NCBI GenBank assembly: GCA_951812925.1
Contig: OX638372.1
Location: forward strand, 90,045,058 to 90,109,057
Origin: Calliopum simillimum
Taxonomy: Eukaryota; Arthropoda; Insecta; Diptera; Lauxaniidae
Direction: 5' to 3'
Length of the DNA: 64,000 bases
Below are positions 1 to 11,697 of this stretch, one piece after another. Numbering within the stretch: position 1 is the first letter of the stretch; each line of letters starts with the position of its first letter. The notes beneath the pieces are model-generated. The model saw nothing but the letters and a program-made list of their open reading frames with translations, searched no databases and was not told where the DNA came from. A program made the position numbers and the translations under genes.

Positions 1-254
1 ACAGAGATATGATTTTTTACATTTTCATGGTCTGAGAAAAACTATTTTTTTTTAAGGAATTTTTCTTAGAAATTATTTATTATATGGAAAAAACATTAAC
101 GATGCAAGATTCAGTTAGGTAATTGAGTTTTTTAAATTGAAACAATATTTTTTCAAGTTTAAATTAAAATCAATTAAATGTTCAAAAAGAAAAAAAAAAA
201 TTATTTATACAATTGTTTACATTTAAAATGCTGTAAATAAAAAAAATTCAATTA

Positions 255-435
255 AGATTATCGACCGAGAGGAAATCGGTCTCCAGATACTTATAATAAA
301 AAGAAAGATAAAAACTACAACAGCAATTACTTTTTATGAATAGCGATGATTTTAATAAAATGATTGATATAAAGAAGATAAAACGTGGCAGTACCAAAGT
401 ACCACTATGTGCCATTTTGTTAATATTGGGTTCTT
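255..435 (+). repeat. Dispersed repeat family X, copy 1
   Basis: This block shares the core ATCGACCGAG...ATCGGTCTCC, then an AT-rich AATAATAA stretch and a tail containing AAAGTACCACTA and CCATTTTGTTA, with blocks near 12045-12260 and 13100-13320 and, inverted, near 48095-48300. It has no coding potential. The conserved core carries the self-complementary pair GACCGA/TCGGTC. The class is unknown; a short non-autonomous transposon is the likeliest explanation. Confidence 0.55.
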
Positions 436-439
436 ATTA

Positions 440-2330
440 AAACAATAATTCCATGGAATTTTGTATGCTACCTTCGTTGTAAAAGATAATGGGAAAAAGC
501 GGTTGACGGACACCCCTACCGCCCATACAAAAAATCATTTGAATCGCTTGATTTTTTTTTTTTTTTTTCTAAAGTCAATGGAAACAATAATCCTAACTGA
601 CTATAATAACATACTTAAAATAGTTTGTATAACATTAAAAAAAAAAATAAAATAAAAAACAAAGATAAACATAAAAATTACGTTAAAAATAACAAACAAA
701 TCTTACTCAATAAACAACTTATAAATAACTTCTAACAATTTCTTCATATGAAATAATGTGATAGAGAAATCAATGGAATGAGTAACAGCTAATCTATTAA
801 ACTTTCTCTGATACCGCACTATTGGAGAATTTGATGAGAAATCCGTCCTATATACACCCTCATGGAACACCGGAATAATTCTGAGATTCCTGAAAGGAAT
901 ATAAAAATTTATTCTACCTAGAAGATAAGGGCAATCGATGCTACACTGAACAATTTTAAAAACAAAAAGTAAGGACAAAATTCTGCGTCTATTCTCTAAA
1001 GACTTAAGATTGCGGGGTAAGCAACGCGAGTGATAAGACAGAATTGGCTCAGAAAATCACAAAGAATTTAAGATAAATCTTAAAAATTTTCTCTGAACTC
1101 TTTCAAGTCTATTAGTATGAGAGGCATAGTATGGGTTCCAAATGAAGCAAGCATATTCTACTTAGTTGTGATCTTACCAAGCTAGTGTATAACAATTTAA
1201 GTGTGTAGGGATCCGTTGATTCTCTGGTATTGCGACGGATAAAAGCTAACAAAGAATATGCTTTGGGTATGATGTAATCCAAACATTGGGTAAAGCTGAA
1301 TTTTGAATCAAATATAACCCCACGATCTTTATTTTTAAGTAACAAGAACAAGCAGAAATCCATCAATACTGAAAGAAAACTGCTGAGAGTTTCTCAATTT
1401 CGAATAAGAGACATGAAAACATTTCTTTAAATTCAATAATAGACAATTATTCAAGCACCATCTTTGAAGATTTTCTAAATCAGACTGTAAAGCAATGAAG
1501 TCAGATATGTCAGTGATTCGAGAAAAAATTTTTAAATCATCAGCATACATTAAATAATTAGTTTTAGTAAAACATTTCCCAATATCATTAATAAGCAAAA
1601 TAAAAAGGATTGGCCCTAATATACTCCCTTGGGGAACACCTGACGTGGCAATAAATGAATAGCAAGATATTCCTTCTGAAGAAAAAAACAAAATCTATCA
1701 TGTAGATAAGATTCAATCCAGCCCTAAATTTTTTAATCTCGCGATTAATAATTTATGTGGAACTCTATCGAATGCCTTTGAAAAATCCGTGTATATAGTT
1801 TCAACTTGAAAGCCATCATTTAACGCATTAACACAATCATCTGAAAACACAACAAGATCAGTAGTTGTCGATCGACAAGCTAGTTTAGAGCATTATTTAC
1901 AAAATGCAACGAAAATACACACTTATGCTAGAAAAAGTAAGGGCATACTTTGAACAAAAACTTGGCGAACCCGGACAAAAGGGAGCGGTACCTCCTATAC
2001 AAGCAAATTTCTCAAACAGCTGTATTGCGTGCGTTATTTAATCAAATGCAACCAAACTTCGTACAGGTACTAGAAATAGTCATAGCTACCTCGGAGCTCG
2101 GAGAAATAATGTTAATTTGGACAAAAGGTCGTGGCACCTTCCATACAACCAAATTTTTCACAATGCCGTAGTTTACGCGGTGTTAAACATAAATTTCGTA
2201 CAGGCAATAGGAAGAGTCGAAGCAAGTTCACAGAAAGAACAAGGTAAATACGAACATTAGAGAGTGGCACATCCCTTACAAGCAAAGTTTTTAAACTGTT
2301 CACTCGCGAACATGTTTATTCGTTTCGTGG
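440..2330 (+). repeat. mini-me-like repeat, split by a retrotransposon
   Basis: Two pieces, about 470-550 and 1886-2330, match successive parts of the better copy at 2766-3445: the GGACACGCCTACCGCCCATA region on the left and the AAAATGCAAC...AAAATACACA region on the right. The gap is filled by the non-LTR element at 551-1885, so this repeat is older than that insertion. The right piece contains degenerate tandem sub-units with the GTGGCACCT motif. No gene is seen in it. Confidence 0.5.
551..1885 (-). mobile_element. Degenerate non-LTR retrotransposon (jockey-like), 5'-truncated
   Basis: On the minus strand the translation shows reverse-transcriptase motifs in order: TDFSKAFDRVPH (about 1741-1800), GVPQGSILGP (about 1605-1640) and YADD at 1536-1547. 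Downstream are a frame-shifted stretch and a C-terminal region near 703-978 of the kind that follows the RT domain in jockey-group elements. Stops and frameshifts break it into at least three frames, so it is inactive. A run of 17 T at 552-568 on the plus strand is the poly(A) tail of the minus-strand element. The endonuclease part is absent, which indicates 5' truncation. It lies inside a mini-me-like repeat. The clade (jockey, CR1 or similar) is inferred from motif style only. Confidence 0.8.
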
Positions 2331-2765
2331 CACCATAAAAAGCAATAGCTTAGGATATGGGGAGTACGAATATGAAGCACTTGTACTTAAGGTAACTCCA
2401 GAATTGCAGAATTTTATGCCAAAATAGGTGTTAAGCGAAATCTCACCTGTACCAATGACTTCGAAAAACTCTAAGCCTAAGAACACAAAAAACTAGCGGA
2501 ATAAACGGAACTAACGTCTTCTGATAAAATGATCCAGCAGAAAAAGAAACGTAACCAATGGAATATATGGTGGTTCCAAATGAGTGGGTTTATAAACGTA
2601 AGGTGGTTATTAATTATGCTTTTTCCATTGAATGTGTCGAAAATAATTTATTCCAGATAAATCTGACATGTGCGAAAAAAAAAAAAAAAATAGAAAAACT
2701 TAAAAGCCACTTAAGGTGCCAAATCACCCATGCTATGGTGCCACATCTTAGGTGATGTTGTGCTT
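2331..2765. other. No recognised feature
   Basis: This AT-rich stretch has only short open frames and no motif, hairpin or repeat that I can name. Confidence 0.5.
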
Positions 2766-3445
2766 CGTAGCATTTGTATACCCTAAACCGAGGGTATATT
2801 CACTTTGTCCTTCCGTTTATAACGCAGAGAAGGAAGAATGGCAGATATAGAAAAGTATATATATCCTTGATCAGCGTCACCTCCTGAGTCGATATAGCCA
2901 TGTCCGTCTGTCTGGCTGGCTGGCTGGTTGTCTGGCTGGCAGGTTGGCTGGCTGGCTGTGTGTGGAAATACATTTTATGGGAAAACTAAGCAAGATAATT
3001 CAATGAAATTTGGTGCACAGCCTTCGTCGTTAAAGTTAACTTGGGGGATTGAAAATGAGCGAAATCGGTTAATGGACACGCCTACCGCCCATACAAAAAA
3101 CATATTCAAAATGCAACTTTTTGAGTATTTTTCACGATAATGCAACTAAAATACACATAAATACTGCGAATTGTAAGCGCAAGCTCTGAGAAAAAACTGA
3201 ACGAATTCGGACAAGAGGGCGTGGCACCACTCATGTAAGCAAAAGCTTCAAAACGCTATACTGAAAGCGTTTTTTGAGATAATCGAACTAAATTTTACTC
3301 AGAAACTAAGAATTATAAATACAAGCCTTAAGCAAAAACTGTGTGAATTCGGACAAGAGGGCGTGGCACCTCCTATATAGGCAAAATTTTCGAAATACTG
3401 CTGTGTAGGGTATTTAACGTTTGGCCAGGCCAAGGATAACACCCT
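2766..3445 (+). repeat. mini-me-like repeat, copy 2
   Basis: The copy begins with TACCCTAAACCGAGGGTATA and runs through a TA-rich patch, a conserved core GATCAGCGTCACCTCCTGAG and a GTCTGNCTGGCTGG microsatellite patch. It continues with tandem sub-units of roughly 130-140 bp (motif GGGCGTGGCACC) and ends near TTTGGCCAGGCCAA. A conserved core flanked by TA and GTCY proto-microsatellites is the hallmark of dipteran mini-me elements. Other copies in the window are at 440-2330, 8522-9275, 25750-26548, 29033-30577 and 36395-37118. Confidence 0.65.
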
Positions 3446-3959
3446 TACTAGTTTTAATTGAAAAGACAACATATTTGTAATAATTTTTATTTAAGTTGAA
3501 GTTCTATTATTTGTCTAAAATTAAATAAAGAATAAATTTGCTTTTAGTTTCTTTAAAAACCTTTTTTAATACCGGTTTTTTAACAGTTCAACAAAAAAGG
3601 TGCCATATCTCCCGGACTTACCCTAAACAATTAATAAAACAATATATGTAAAAGTCTCTTAAAGACAAAAACTTGATATTTATATTTTGTGCAATATTAA
3701 TTGAACCATATTGTGTTAAAAAATTTTGAGTTATATTGTGTTTAAAAATGTTGAATTTGACGTCCTTATAGATTTGTATCCTTGCTCTCACACGAAATTG
3801 TATGAATTTAACCATAAACCTTGAAGTTGTAGTTACGCTCTGCAAGTGCTTCATTAAAAATATTTAAGTTAGAGCTCTAGAGTTCCGAATTCCTCAAAAA
3901 GTTCGAACCGATAAAATTTTTCGAACCATTTCAATAAATCCAACCACGCCATACTTTAA
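3446..3959. other. AT-rich spacer, TTCGAA motifs
   Basis: No gene is seen. Scattered TTCGAAC-type motifs recur here and in 5848-6480 and 24770-24900, in the downstream regions of Gr-A and Gr-B, and may be a remnant of duplicated flanking DNA. Confidence 0.4.
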
Positions 3960-5843
3960 CCCTTTCAACACGGACAGTTTTTTTAGATATGCAAATTATT
4001 TTTTGATGTGAATTGGTTGTTTATGGCTCAAATAATGAGGTCGATAAAGTGAGCTATGCGGGTGTGACGAATTTCTATATATTTCGGTTGGGAATTTCGA
4101 GCTGTTTTTGAGCTTTTCAACAGTAATTTCGAGCTGTCTGGGAAATTTTCCATTTTCCGGAAAAGCGGAAAAATTGTTCTGCATAGCTTAGTTTATTTTT
4201 TCAGCCAGACGAATCCGCGGGAAGAGTAAACGATGAAATCTTTTAACGCAGGAATTTCGAGCTACTTTCGAGCTAATTTTGAGCTAAAAGCATTTTCCGG
4301 AAAACTCCCAATTTTCCCGGAAAATCCCACAAAAACTTTTTTATGGCTAACTTTATTTTTTTTAGCCAGACGAATCCGCGGGAATAGTAAGCGATGAAAT
4401 CATTTAACGCAGGAATTTCGAGCTACTTTCGAGCTGACCTTGAATGAAGTGTTTTCTTAAATTTCCCCGGAAAATCCGAAAAAATTTTTTAAGAGCCTTC
4501 TTTATTTTGTCAACCAGACGAACCCATGAGAATATTTGGCGGTCATATCATTTGACACACGAATTTGGAGCTAGTTTCGAGCTCATTAAAAACGAAAAGT
4601 GTTTTCCGGAAAACCCCAAACTTTCCCGGAAAATCCCAAAAAACCTTTTTTTATGGCGGTGCCATGAAATAATCCCCACGGACATAATCCCCATTTCGAA
4701 AATGGGTGTTATGTCCGTAAATTATTGGATATATTACCGACTGATTCGCGGCCGAAGGCCGCTGCGAAGCCGGTGTTGGATTTTTGGGAGTTTTAAATCC
4801 TGAGCTGCGGCCGCAGGCCGCCCACTTACCCCTACTCTTATGTAAAATTACTGTGGCTAGCAAACTAGGTGTTGGATATATTATAAGCAGATTGCATAAA
4901 AACTTTCAGTCATAATCCCCATTTACGAAATGGGGATTAAGTCCGAATAATTTGCGGACATAACATAGGGGAAAAAAATTTTTTTTTTTAATTTTTGAAA
5001 TTTTCCGGGGAAATTTAAGGAAAACGCTTCATTCTAGGTCAGCTCGAAAGTTGCTCGAAATTCCTGTGTCAAAAGATTTCATCGCTTACTATTCCCGTGG
5101 ATTCGTCTGGCTGAAAAAATAAAGTTAGCCATAAAAAAAGTTTTTGTGGGATTTTCCGGGAAAATTGGGAGTTTTCCGGAAAATGCTTTTAGCTCAAAAT
5201 TAGCTCGAAAGTAGCTCGAGTAGCTTCTCGCGGATTCGTCTGGCTGAAAAAATAAACTAAGCTATGCAGAACAATTTTTCCGCTTTTCCGGAAAATGGAA
5301 AATTTCCCAGACAGCTCGAAATTACTGTTAAAAAGCTCGAAAATAGCTCGAAATTCCCAACAAAAAACATCGAAATTCGTCACACCTGCATAGCTCACTT
5401 TATGCACCTCAAATAATGTACGATGTGGTGGCTTTCGGAAAAGGATCACCAGGATAAGAAATATGTCCTGGGACACAGATGTCCCATCAGTAACTGTTTG
5501 TGGACATATATGTCCCAATAGTATCATAATAATGATTTAATGGGACATATATATTTCAATAGTTATGGTACTAAGCGTACAGCTGTGGCAGATGTGCCCT
5601 AATAGTAACGCTAGGTATCTTAATATGGCGCGCTTTGTAATATGACTATTGGGACATCTAAGTGCCAGTAGTTCGTTGTTATGATCCATATAAGACCCAT
5701 ATAAGAAATAATGAATCCAAAACATGGGACATTAACTGCTAAAAACTGATAGGATGAAAATATGTAGCAATTGAAATGAATAATTTTGTTAAATAAAGGA
5801 AAACAATCACTGGGAAACATATGTCCCTTCAGTGTTGAAAGGG
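3960..5843. mobile_element. piggyBac-like non-autonomous element, TTAA-flanked
   Basis: Both ends carry the inverted repeat CCCTTTCAACAC and are flanked by TTAA (3956-3959 and 5844-5847), the target duplication of piggyBac-superfamily elements. A second TTAA-flanked element at 60922-62934 has related CCCTTTCA ends and a transposase remnant. Here no transposase is visible. The right part (about 5440-5830) has several copies of GGGACATATNTGTCCCA-like repeats. A 1.37-kb foldback element (4038-5409) is inserted inside, so most of the length is secondary. Confidence 0.7.
4038..5409. mobile_element. Foldback-type element, copy 1
   Basis: Long inverted arms begin AGGTSSATAAAGTGAGCTAT and pair over several hundred bases. 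Each arm is built of tandem sub-repeats (GCCAGACGAATCCGCGG, TTTCGAGCTACTTTCGAGCT, TTTTCCGGAAAA). The centre (about 4660-4985) holds a distinct segment with GCGGCCGAAGGCCGC and CGGACATAAT motifs. A perfect 9-bp direct repeat CAAATAATG (4029-4037 and 5410-5418) flanks it. Long internally repetitive arms plus a 9-bp duplication fit Foldback or Mutator-like elements. The open frames inside are by-products of the repeats. A second copy is at 21361-22712. Confidence 0.8.
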
Positions 5844-5847
5844 TTAA

Positions 5848-6149
5848 TAGTTCGATATGTTCGAATAAGAAAAACCATTAGCAGTATTTGATTCAAACGA
5901 AGAAAATACTCGAATCATTCAAATTATTAGAACCATTTGCAGCAGTGTTCAAATTCGTTGAGCTATTCGAAAAACTTTGAAATATTCCATTTAGTCGAAC
6001 CCTATCATTTGTTGAAATTGCAATCCATATCAATTATTGGAACCATTCGAATAACTTAGTTGACCATATAGCCGTCGTGGACGTCTGTGCAATTTCGTGC
6101 AATGTGTGTTGATTCACAATGTGTCAAAAAAATGTTAAAGTTGATATTT
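5848..6149. other. Downstream flank of Gr-A, no gene seen
   Basis: This AT-rich flank beyond the Gr-A stop codon has repeated TTCGAA-type motifs. No AATAAA signal is obvious on the minus strand immediately after the stop. Confidence 0.4.
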
Positions 6150-9100
6150 TTATGGATTTATATCATTTATATCACTCATGTGAAATTGTATTAGTATAAC
6201 TAGATATGTTGTAGTTGCACCAACAATCTGCAATTGTTAAGAACATTCATATGATATATGTTAATTTTGTTAAGAACGTAGTTTTTTAGCCGAAACATTC
6301 AAACCATTGGGATTAGCCGAATTCTATCAATTAGTTCAATCATTCGAATTGTAAGAACCATTCTAATGATTGGAACCATTTGATTAAATCGATCCACTTG
6401 AGTTAGTTCAATTATTCGAATTATTCAAAAAAAGCAGAATTCTTCCCAATATCCTGTCGTATTGCAAATAATTTATTCAAAAACTTACTGTATACAGTAG
6501 CGAACAATCAACATTGAAAAATCCAGCTGCAGAAATGGTGATTTTTTGATGAAGTAGTTGTAGAGAAAACTGTTCAATCTGTAAGAAATATTTATTTATC
6601 ATGTGTAAAAACTTGTGGTATATGGTATATGCTTACCACCATATTATGGATATCATTCTTTATATCGATTTCGATTCTGTGTAAAGCCAATGCCATGTTA
6701 GTGGTCTGCAAATGGTTTCGAAGAAACAAATATTTATGTACAACTTTTTTCTCTTCTCGGGTTATATAGCTGATTATGGGGAAAACCTTCTATTTACGAT
6801 TTTTATCTTTGGTTTTTTTTCTGTCGTAATAAGGCCTAGGCCTTCCATAATCATCTATAAAAACTGAGACAGAAAACCATTATTTCTTCTGGGTGCTGAT
6901 AGAGGAGGCCTGGACTCAAAAAAAACATTGCAAGTGAGGACTGCTCTACAGGGTGGCTGATTCGAACTGTTACCAACTTCAGATAGACTTATCTGACAGA
7001 TGGAACATGACAGCTGTCTAAAAATTGGCATGATGTTAGTTCATTCTATTGTGAACAAGTAACCAAAAGCATTTGCGCGTCAATTTATTGAAAATAAAAA
7101 ATTTTCGAAATGGAATTCAAACGTAATAGTGTGATTGCTCTTTATTTGGCTGGAAAATCGCAACCAGCAATTGTTCGTGAGCTGAAACATTTAAAAGTGA
7201 ATAAAATGTTTGTGTATCGGACCATAACACGTTACAATGGTACCGGCAGCGTTGCCAAACGACATGGTGGTGGTCGGAAAATAACTGAAACATCACCAGA
7301 AATGGTTCGAAAGGTGAAGGCCAGAATTGAGCGAAATCCGAGACGCAGTGGCAGACAAATGGCTGCCGAGCTGAAAATATCGCGTGAACGAATGCAACAC
7401 ATATTGTCAAACAAGCTCGGGTTAAAGGCCCTCAAGTTCCAAAAGGCGCATGATCTCACTCCTGCTCAAAAAAAGTTAGGCTCGATAGAGCCAAGGAGTT
7501 GTTGCGCTTGCACGCCGCCGGAAAACTGTCACAAATTGTCTTCTCTGATGAGAAAAATTACTGTATCCAGCAATATGTAAACAAACAAAATGATCGGGTT
7601 TACTTGACAGAGAGGTCCTACGAAAATTTGAATGTTCGTTTGGCCACCAGGACGCAGGCACCACCGCATGTGATGGTTTGGGTTGCAGTGACTGCTGATG
7701 GGCGCTCACCACTCGTTTTTTTGGCCGCTGGCGTCAAAGTAAACGCCCAGATGTATCGTGAATCAGTGTTGGAGGGTGCTTTACTACCGTGGGCACGCAA
7801 ACATTTCGGTCGCAAGCCATGGACATTCCAACAAGACTCGGCACCGTCTCACAAAGCTCGTGTGAATCAAGAATGGTTAGAAAAAAACGTTCCTAGCTTC
7901 ATTTCTGCTCAACAATGGCTCTCAAATTCGCCTGATGCGAATCCGCTGGATTTCTCAATCTGGGGTATGTTGGACAAGAAGGTCTTGACTAAAAAATACC
8001 AGAGCGTTGATGCGCTAAAAGTGGCCCTTCAACGAGAATGACGCAAACTTCCACAAAATCAAATTCGTACAGCATGCGACTGGTTCTTCGACCGTCTACG
8101 GGCCATAGTTACAGCCAAAGGTAGCCATATCAAAAATCTCAAGTAGATTCTTAAAATTTGAACATTTCCCAACAATTATAGCGTTTGATCAATAAAATCT
8201 GTGCATGGAAACTTAAAATATAGTCTTTTGAATTGGTAACACTTCGAATCAGCCACCCTGTAAAATGTACCCCTGAGGAGTCAAGGGTTTTAACTGATTT
8301 TCTGAGTGGTGGTACACTTGTCATACCAACTTTTTAATTTCAGGTCGAAAAAAAAAATACTTTTCTTTGTAACGCTCTACGCGCTTCCCTTTATCCACTG
8401 AAGCCATCAAACGGATTGTTCTTGAAAATTTTTTTTTTCTGCCCTCAATTAAAAAAATTAATTAAATTAATAAACATTAAAGAAAAGTTAAAGAAGATTA
8501 CAAAAAAGAATGATAACTAGTGAATACCCTACACTGCAGTATTTTAAAAATTTTGCTTATAGGGAAGATGCCACGCCCTCTTGTCTAAATTCACGCATTT
8601 TTTGCTCAGAGCTTGCATTTATCGTTCTAGTATCTGTGCGGAATTTAGTTGGATTGTCTCAAAAAACGTTTTGAGCATAGCGTTTTGCAAATTTGCTTAT
8701 ATCGGAGGTACCATGTCCTCTTGTCCGAATTCATCCAGTTTTTTCTCAGAGCTCGCGTTTATAGTCCTTAGTGTTTGAGTGAAATTTAGCTGGATTATCT
8801 CAAAAAAATCTTTCAGTATGGCATTTTGAAATTTTGCTTATATGAAAGGTGCCACGCTCTCTTGTCTGAATTCGCTTAGTTTTTGCCCAGAGCTTGCGCT
8901 AACCATTCCTAGTATTTATGTTTATTGTGGTTGCATTTTCGTGAAAAATACTCTGAAAGTTTCTTTTTGAATATATTTTTTGTATGGGCGGTAGGCGTGT
9001 CCGTTGACCGATTTTGCTCAGTTTCAATCTCTCGGCCTAACTTTTACGGCAAGTCCACTGTACTAAATTTCATCAAATTATTTTGCGTAGTTTTTATGTA

Positions 9101-10731
9101 AAAATATTTCAACAGACGGACAGCCAACCAGCCAAACAGACGGACATAGCTATATCGACTCAGGAGGTGACGCTGATCAAGAATATATGTACTTTTCCAT
9201 ACCTGCCACGCCTCCTTCTTTGCGTTACAAACGGAAGGACAAAGTGAATATGCCCTGGGTGTAGGGTATAATAAGGTATGTTAATAGGACCTTTTTCATA
9301 ATAAAAGCCGCCAAAGTCAAAAAAAAAGAAAAGGAAAAAATTTTAAATATCAATTAAAAAGATACAGAACTTTACGAAATCCTTTAAAACCCTACAAACC
9401 AAATACACTTTTATAAAGCTCATATAATTACAATAGCTAAAAGTTTCTTCTAAAAAAGTTTTCTCTTAAACGCTAAGGTGACCCAAATTTTTTTTCTAGA
9501 ACATCTCAGAAAATCAGTTTTAACACTATAACTTCTCAGGGGTACATTTAAGACCCCGCCCTCCCTTGGGTGCAATTTTAAGTTAGTCTGGGCCTGCTCT
9601 ATTACCTCCCAGAAGCTTCGTAACCTTATGCAATACACTTTGTATAATAAGCACTTAACATGTACTACATAGTACTTACACTTTGCATCGTGTGATCACT
9701 TAACATCGCCAATACTAATACATTGCACAGATGCGGTATTGTCCAGATAGCGATAATAGCGATTTGTAGAAAATCAGTTGAAAAGTAGCCCTTAAAATTT
9801 AGAAATATCCCATAAAAATTCGATGTTATTGATATGAAATCATTGGCCACATTAATGAGCACTGAAATGCCAATACAACGATTCAATATCGATGTAAGTT
9901 CCCACAAACGATTATAGAGGTCACGTATTAAGAGCAACTTCCGCAATTCTGCATTTTCCATGTCAAACTGACGATTCATACGTTCGGTAGTCTCGAAAAT
10001 TTGCAAACGCGACTGGGTCAACTTAGTAATGGCCGGTACGATTTTGCTGTTCTTATTATTCAGATTTACTTCTTCTAGCGTGTCAATTAATAACTTCAAA
10101 CGTTGTTTTATAATCGCGATGGCAGTAAACATTTGAAAATAATGCAAACTACAGATGACCCAGGGCCCCATATACAAAATCAAATACATGGGAAACTGTT
10201 GCTCCGACGATCTATTGATTAGATCACTACCAAGTAAAAATATCTGAGATGACATATAAATTGTCATCATTACGACGGCATATTTCAGCATTTTACGACG
10301 AAAGGATCTAAGCAGAGATCGTTTTATTAAAGAATTTAATTTCTTATTCAAACAAACCTGTTATCCACAAGCAAATTGAGTGAGCACTTGAACATGCGAT
10401 CAATCTCTTGAACTTTCTCGTAAAATTTCTGTTGCTCATTTCTTCGTCTCATTATCTCCAGTGCAGTGCAGATATGTGCCACGCGTATACCCACCAATTG
10501 CATGAAATCAACTGTCTGACTGATTTTACTTTCATATCCTTTCATATAGTCCTCTTCGACAAAGAGACTGCGAGAGAGTAGATAGATTGATACTAAGAGC
10601 ACGCAAATGCTGTAGAATTCCAATAGGCGACATCGTACGAGAGACCATGATTTCCATTCCAGTTGTAATTGAGTCAAATTGAACAACTGATAGAGACGAT
10701 GGGCTATATAAATTGATTCCAATATGTCCAT
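6150..10731 (-). CDS. Gr-A: gustatory receptor, five coding exons
   Basis: This is a seven-transmembrane insect gustatory receptor, expected in the plasma membrane of chemosensory neurons; its ligand is unknown. Minus-strand exons are 10731-10358, 10307-9680, 6705-6637, 6578-6489 and 6227-6150, each bounded by GT/AG. Phases are 2, 0, 0, 0 and the frame is open for 412 residues. Exon 1 starts MDILESIY, with a hydrophobic segment near residues 40-60. Exon 2 holds the central membrane segments. Exon 4 ends with GFFNVDCSLLYT, and exon 5 carries TYLVILIQF (residues 394-402), the TYhhhhhQF signature of Grs. The apparent stop between exons 1 and 2 is resolved by a 50-nt intron shared by all four paralogues. 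Intron 2 (about 3 kb) is swollen by a maT-like mariner and a mini-me-like repeat. Nearest paralogue by eye: Gr-B. Confidence 0.88.
6949..8260 (+). mobile_element. maT-like mariner element (1312 bp)
   Basis: Terminal inverted repeats begin CAGGGTGGCTGATTCGAA (left) and, reverse-complemented, CAGGGTGGCTGATTCGAA (right). Both ends abut TA (6947-6948 and 8261-8262), the Tc1/mariner target duplication. Length is typical of mariners. The element lies in intron 2 of Gr-A, antisense to that gene. Its transposase is broken (see 7110-8146). Confidence 0.92.
7110..8146 (+). pseudogene. maT-like (DD37D) transposase, frameshifted
   Basis: This is a Tc1/mariner transposase with an N-terminal helix-turn-helix region followed by a catalytic domain. 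The first aspartate is in FSDEKNY, the second in FQQDSAPSH and the third in SPDANPLDF. I count 37 residues between the second and third, the DD37D spacing of the maT group. Two lesions are visible. The frame shifts by one base at a run of seven A near 7468-7474, and an in-frame TGA at about 8039-8041 stands where a tryptophan codon TGG would continue the frame to the stop at 8144-8146. Undamaged length would be about 345 residues, normal for the group. It is non-autonomous as it stands. Confidence 0.88.
8522..9275 (-). repeat. mini-me-like repeat, copy 3 (in Gr-A intron 2)
   Basis: In reverse orientation it shows the CTACACCCAGGGCATATTCA end, the core ATCAGCGTCACCTCCTGAGT, the GTCY patch and two to three tandem sub-units with GGCACC/CTCTTGTC motifs, ending near TACCCTACACTGCAG. 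It lies wholly inside intron 2 of Gr-A. Confidence 0.65.
9276..9660. repeat. Intronic repeat shared with 27480-27640
   Basis: A stretch with AGGGGTACATTTAAGACCCC and CCAGAAGCTTCGTAACCTTA recurs, in the same plus-strand orientation, near 27530-27625. It has no coding sense and is probably an undescribed dispersed repeat. Confidence 0.4.
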
Positions 10732-10984
10732 ATTGTTGAGAAAAAAGTATTCTTTGAAAAAATATAGAGGTGATGTTTTTTTGTATTAATCTTGGCATAT
10801 AAATGTGTATTTATTTTTTAATGAAAAAATACAGGAATATTTAAAAAAGAAAATTTAGAAATTACCATTAAAATTGGAGCAGTGACTAAAAATCTCAACA
10901 TGCTTCTATCAAAATACAAAAAGTTATTAAAAAACAAAAGTAGCAGTTTCCTTTTTTTGCTTTATGACCTCGAACAGTGGCCAA

Positions 10985-11135
10985 TAAACCATTCTGGATC
11001 GGTTCATCACCCCACACAAAAAGTTTAAATCAAAATTTCGTCGTCTAATAAGAGATTCTTTATGACAAACACCACTTTCTAGACAATATTTTGATTTAAA
11101 CTTTTTGTATGGGGCGATGAAGCAATCCAGCAAAA
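10985..11135. repeat. Short palindromic repeat
   Basis: AAAAAGTTTAAATCAAAAT near 11016-11036 is mirrored by ATTTTGATTTAAACTTTTT near 11088-11108. The flanking CATCACCCCA and TGGGGCGATG are also inverted. It resembles a degenerate palindromic MITE and lies in the presumed 5'-UTR intron of Gr-A. Confidence 0.45.
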
Positions 11136-11611
11136 CGGTTAGAACCACTGAATTCGCAATGCCCGAATTAGGTAAGAATGACGTATTTCCCGTCAGACCA
11201 AATTTTCAACTAGTACAGTGTAATTAAATCATTTAGTGCAACTCTTTTCCTTCAAACGAAGATCTATAACTTTCCTTTGCAGAGCTATAGCTTCTTAAGA
11301 ATACGTGTTTCGAATGACTTTTTGTGTAAAATATTCAAACCTGAATATTACCAAAATCAGCTTACTCGAATTTCCAATTCGAGCACAGTGTTTTCGTCGA
11401 ATTAAGCTAATGTTGGGACATTTGGATATGCTTAGTTCGTATAATTTTTATTATTTAGAGTATCTTTTAAGTTAGCTTTAAAAAAATGATAATTATTTAT
11501 AATTAAATTATACTTCTAAATTTTTATTTTAGTTTTAACATATAAATATGTATATATCATAATATCTAGAGTTAAAGTGTTTAAACTTAATCTCAAATTT
11601 GGTTGTCTTAC

Positions 11612-11697
11612 CTTCACGTTGAATTTGCACTGCCATACTGAATATTCCGATAAGTGCAGCAACAATCAAATGTGAACAAGTGCTTGGGTTAACCAAA
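11612..11697 (-). other. Putative 5' noncoding exon of Gr-A
   Basis: On the minus strand this block reads from TTGGTTAACCCAAGCACTTG to CAACGTGAAG followed by the donor GTAAGA. Related blocks precede Gr-B, Gr-C and Gr-D, all ending before a GTARS donor. The matching acceptor is CAAAG at 10752, exactly 20 nt before the ATG. Transcription is inferred, not seen. Confidence 0.55.

Noticed and set aside
4444..4863. Open frames of 70-119 codons inside the foldback element
   Set aside because: They follow the tandem sub-repeats and GC palindromes on both strands, and similar spurious frames appear in the second copy.
10340..10360. Apparent frameshift or stop splitting Gr-A (and the equivalent place in B, C and D) into two genes
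   Set aside because: All four copies have a 50-nt segment with GT at the start and a TTAG end that, when removed, restores one frame with an arginine codon across the junction. It is an intron, not a lesion.
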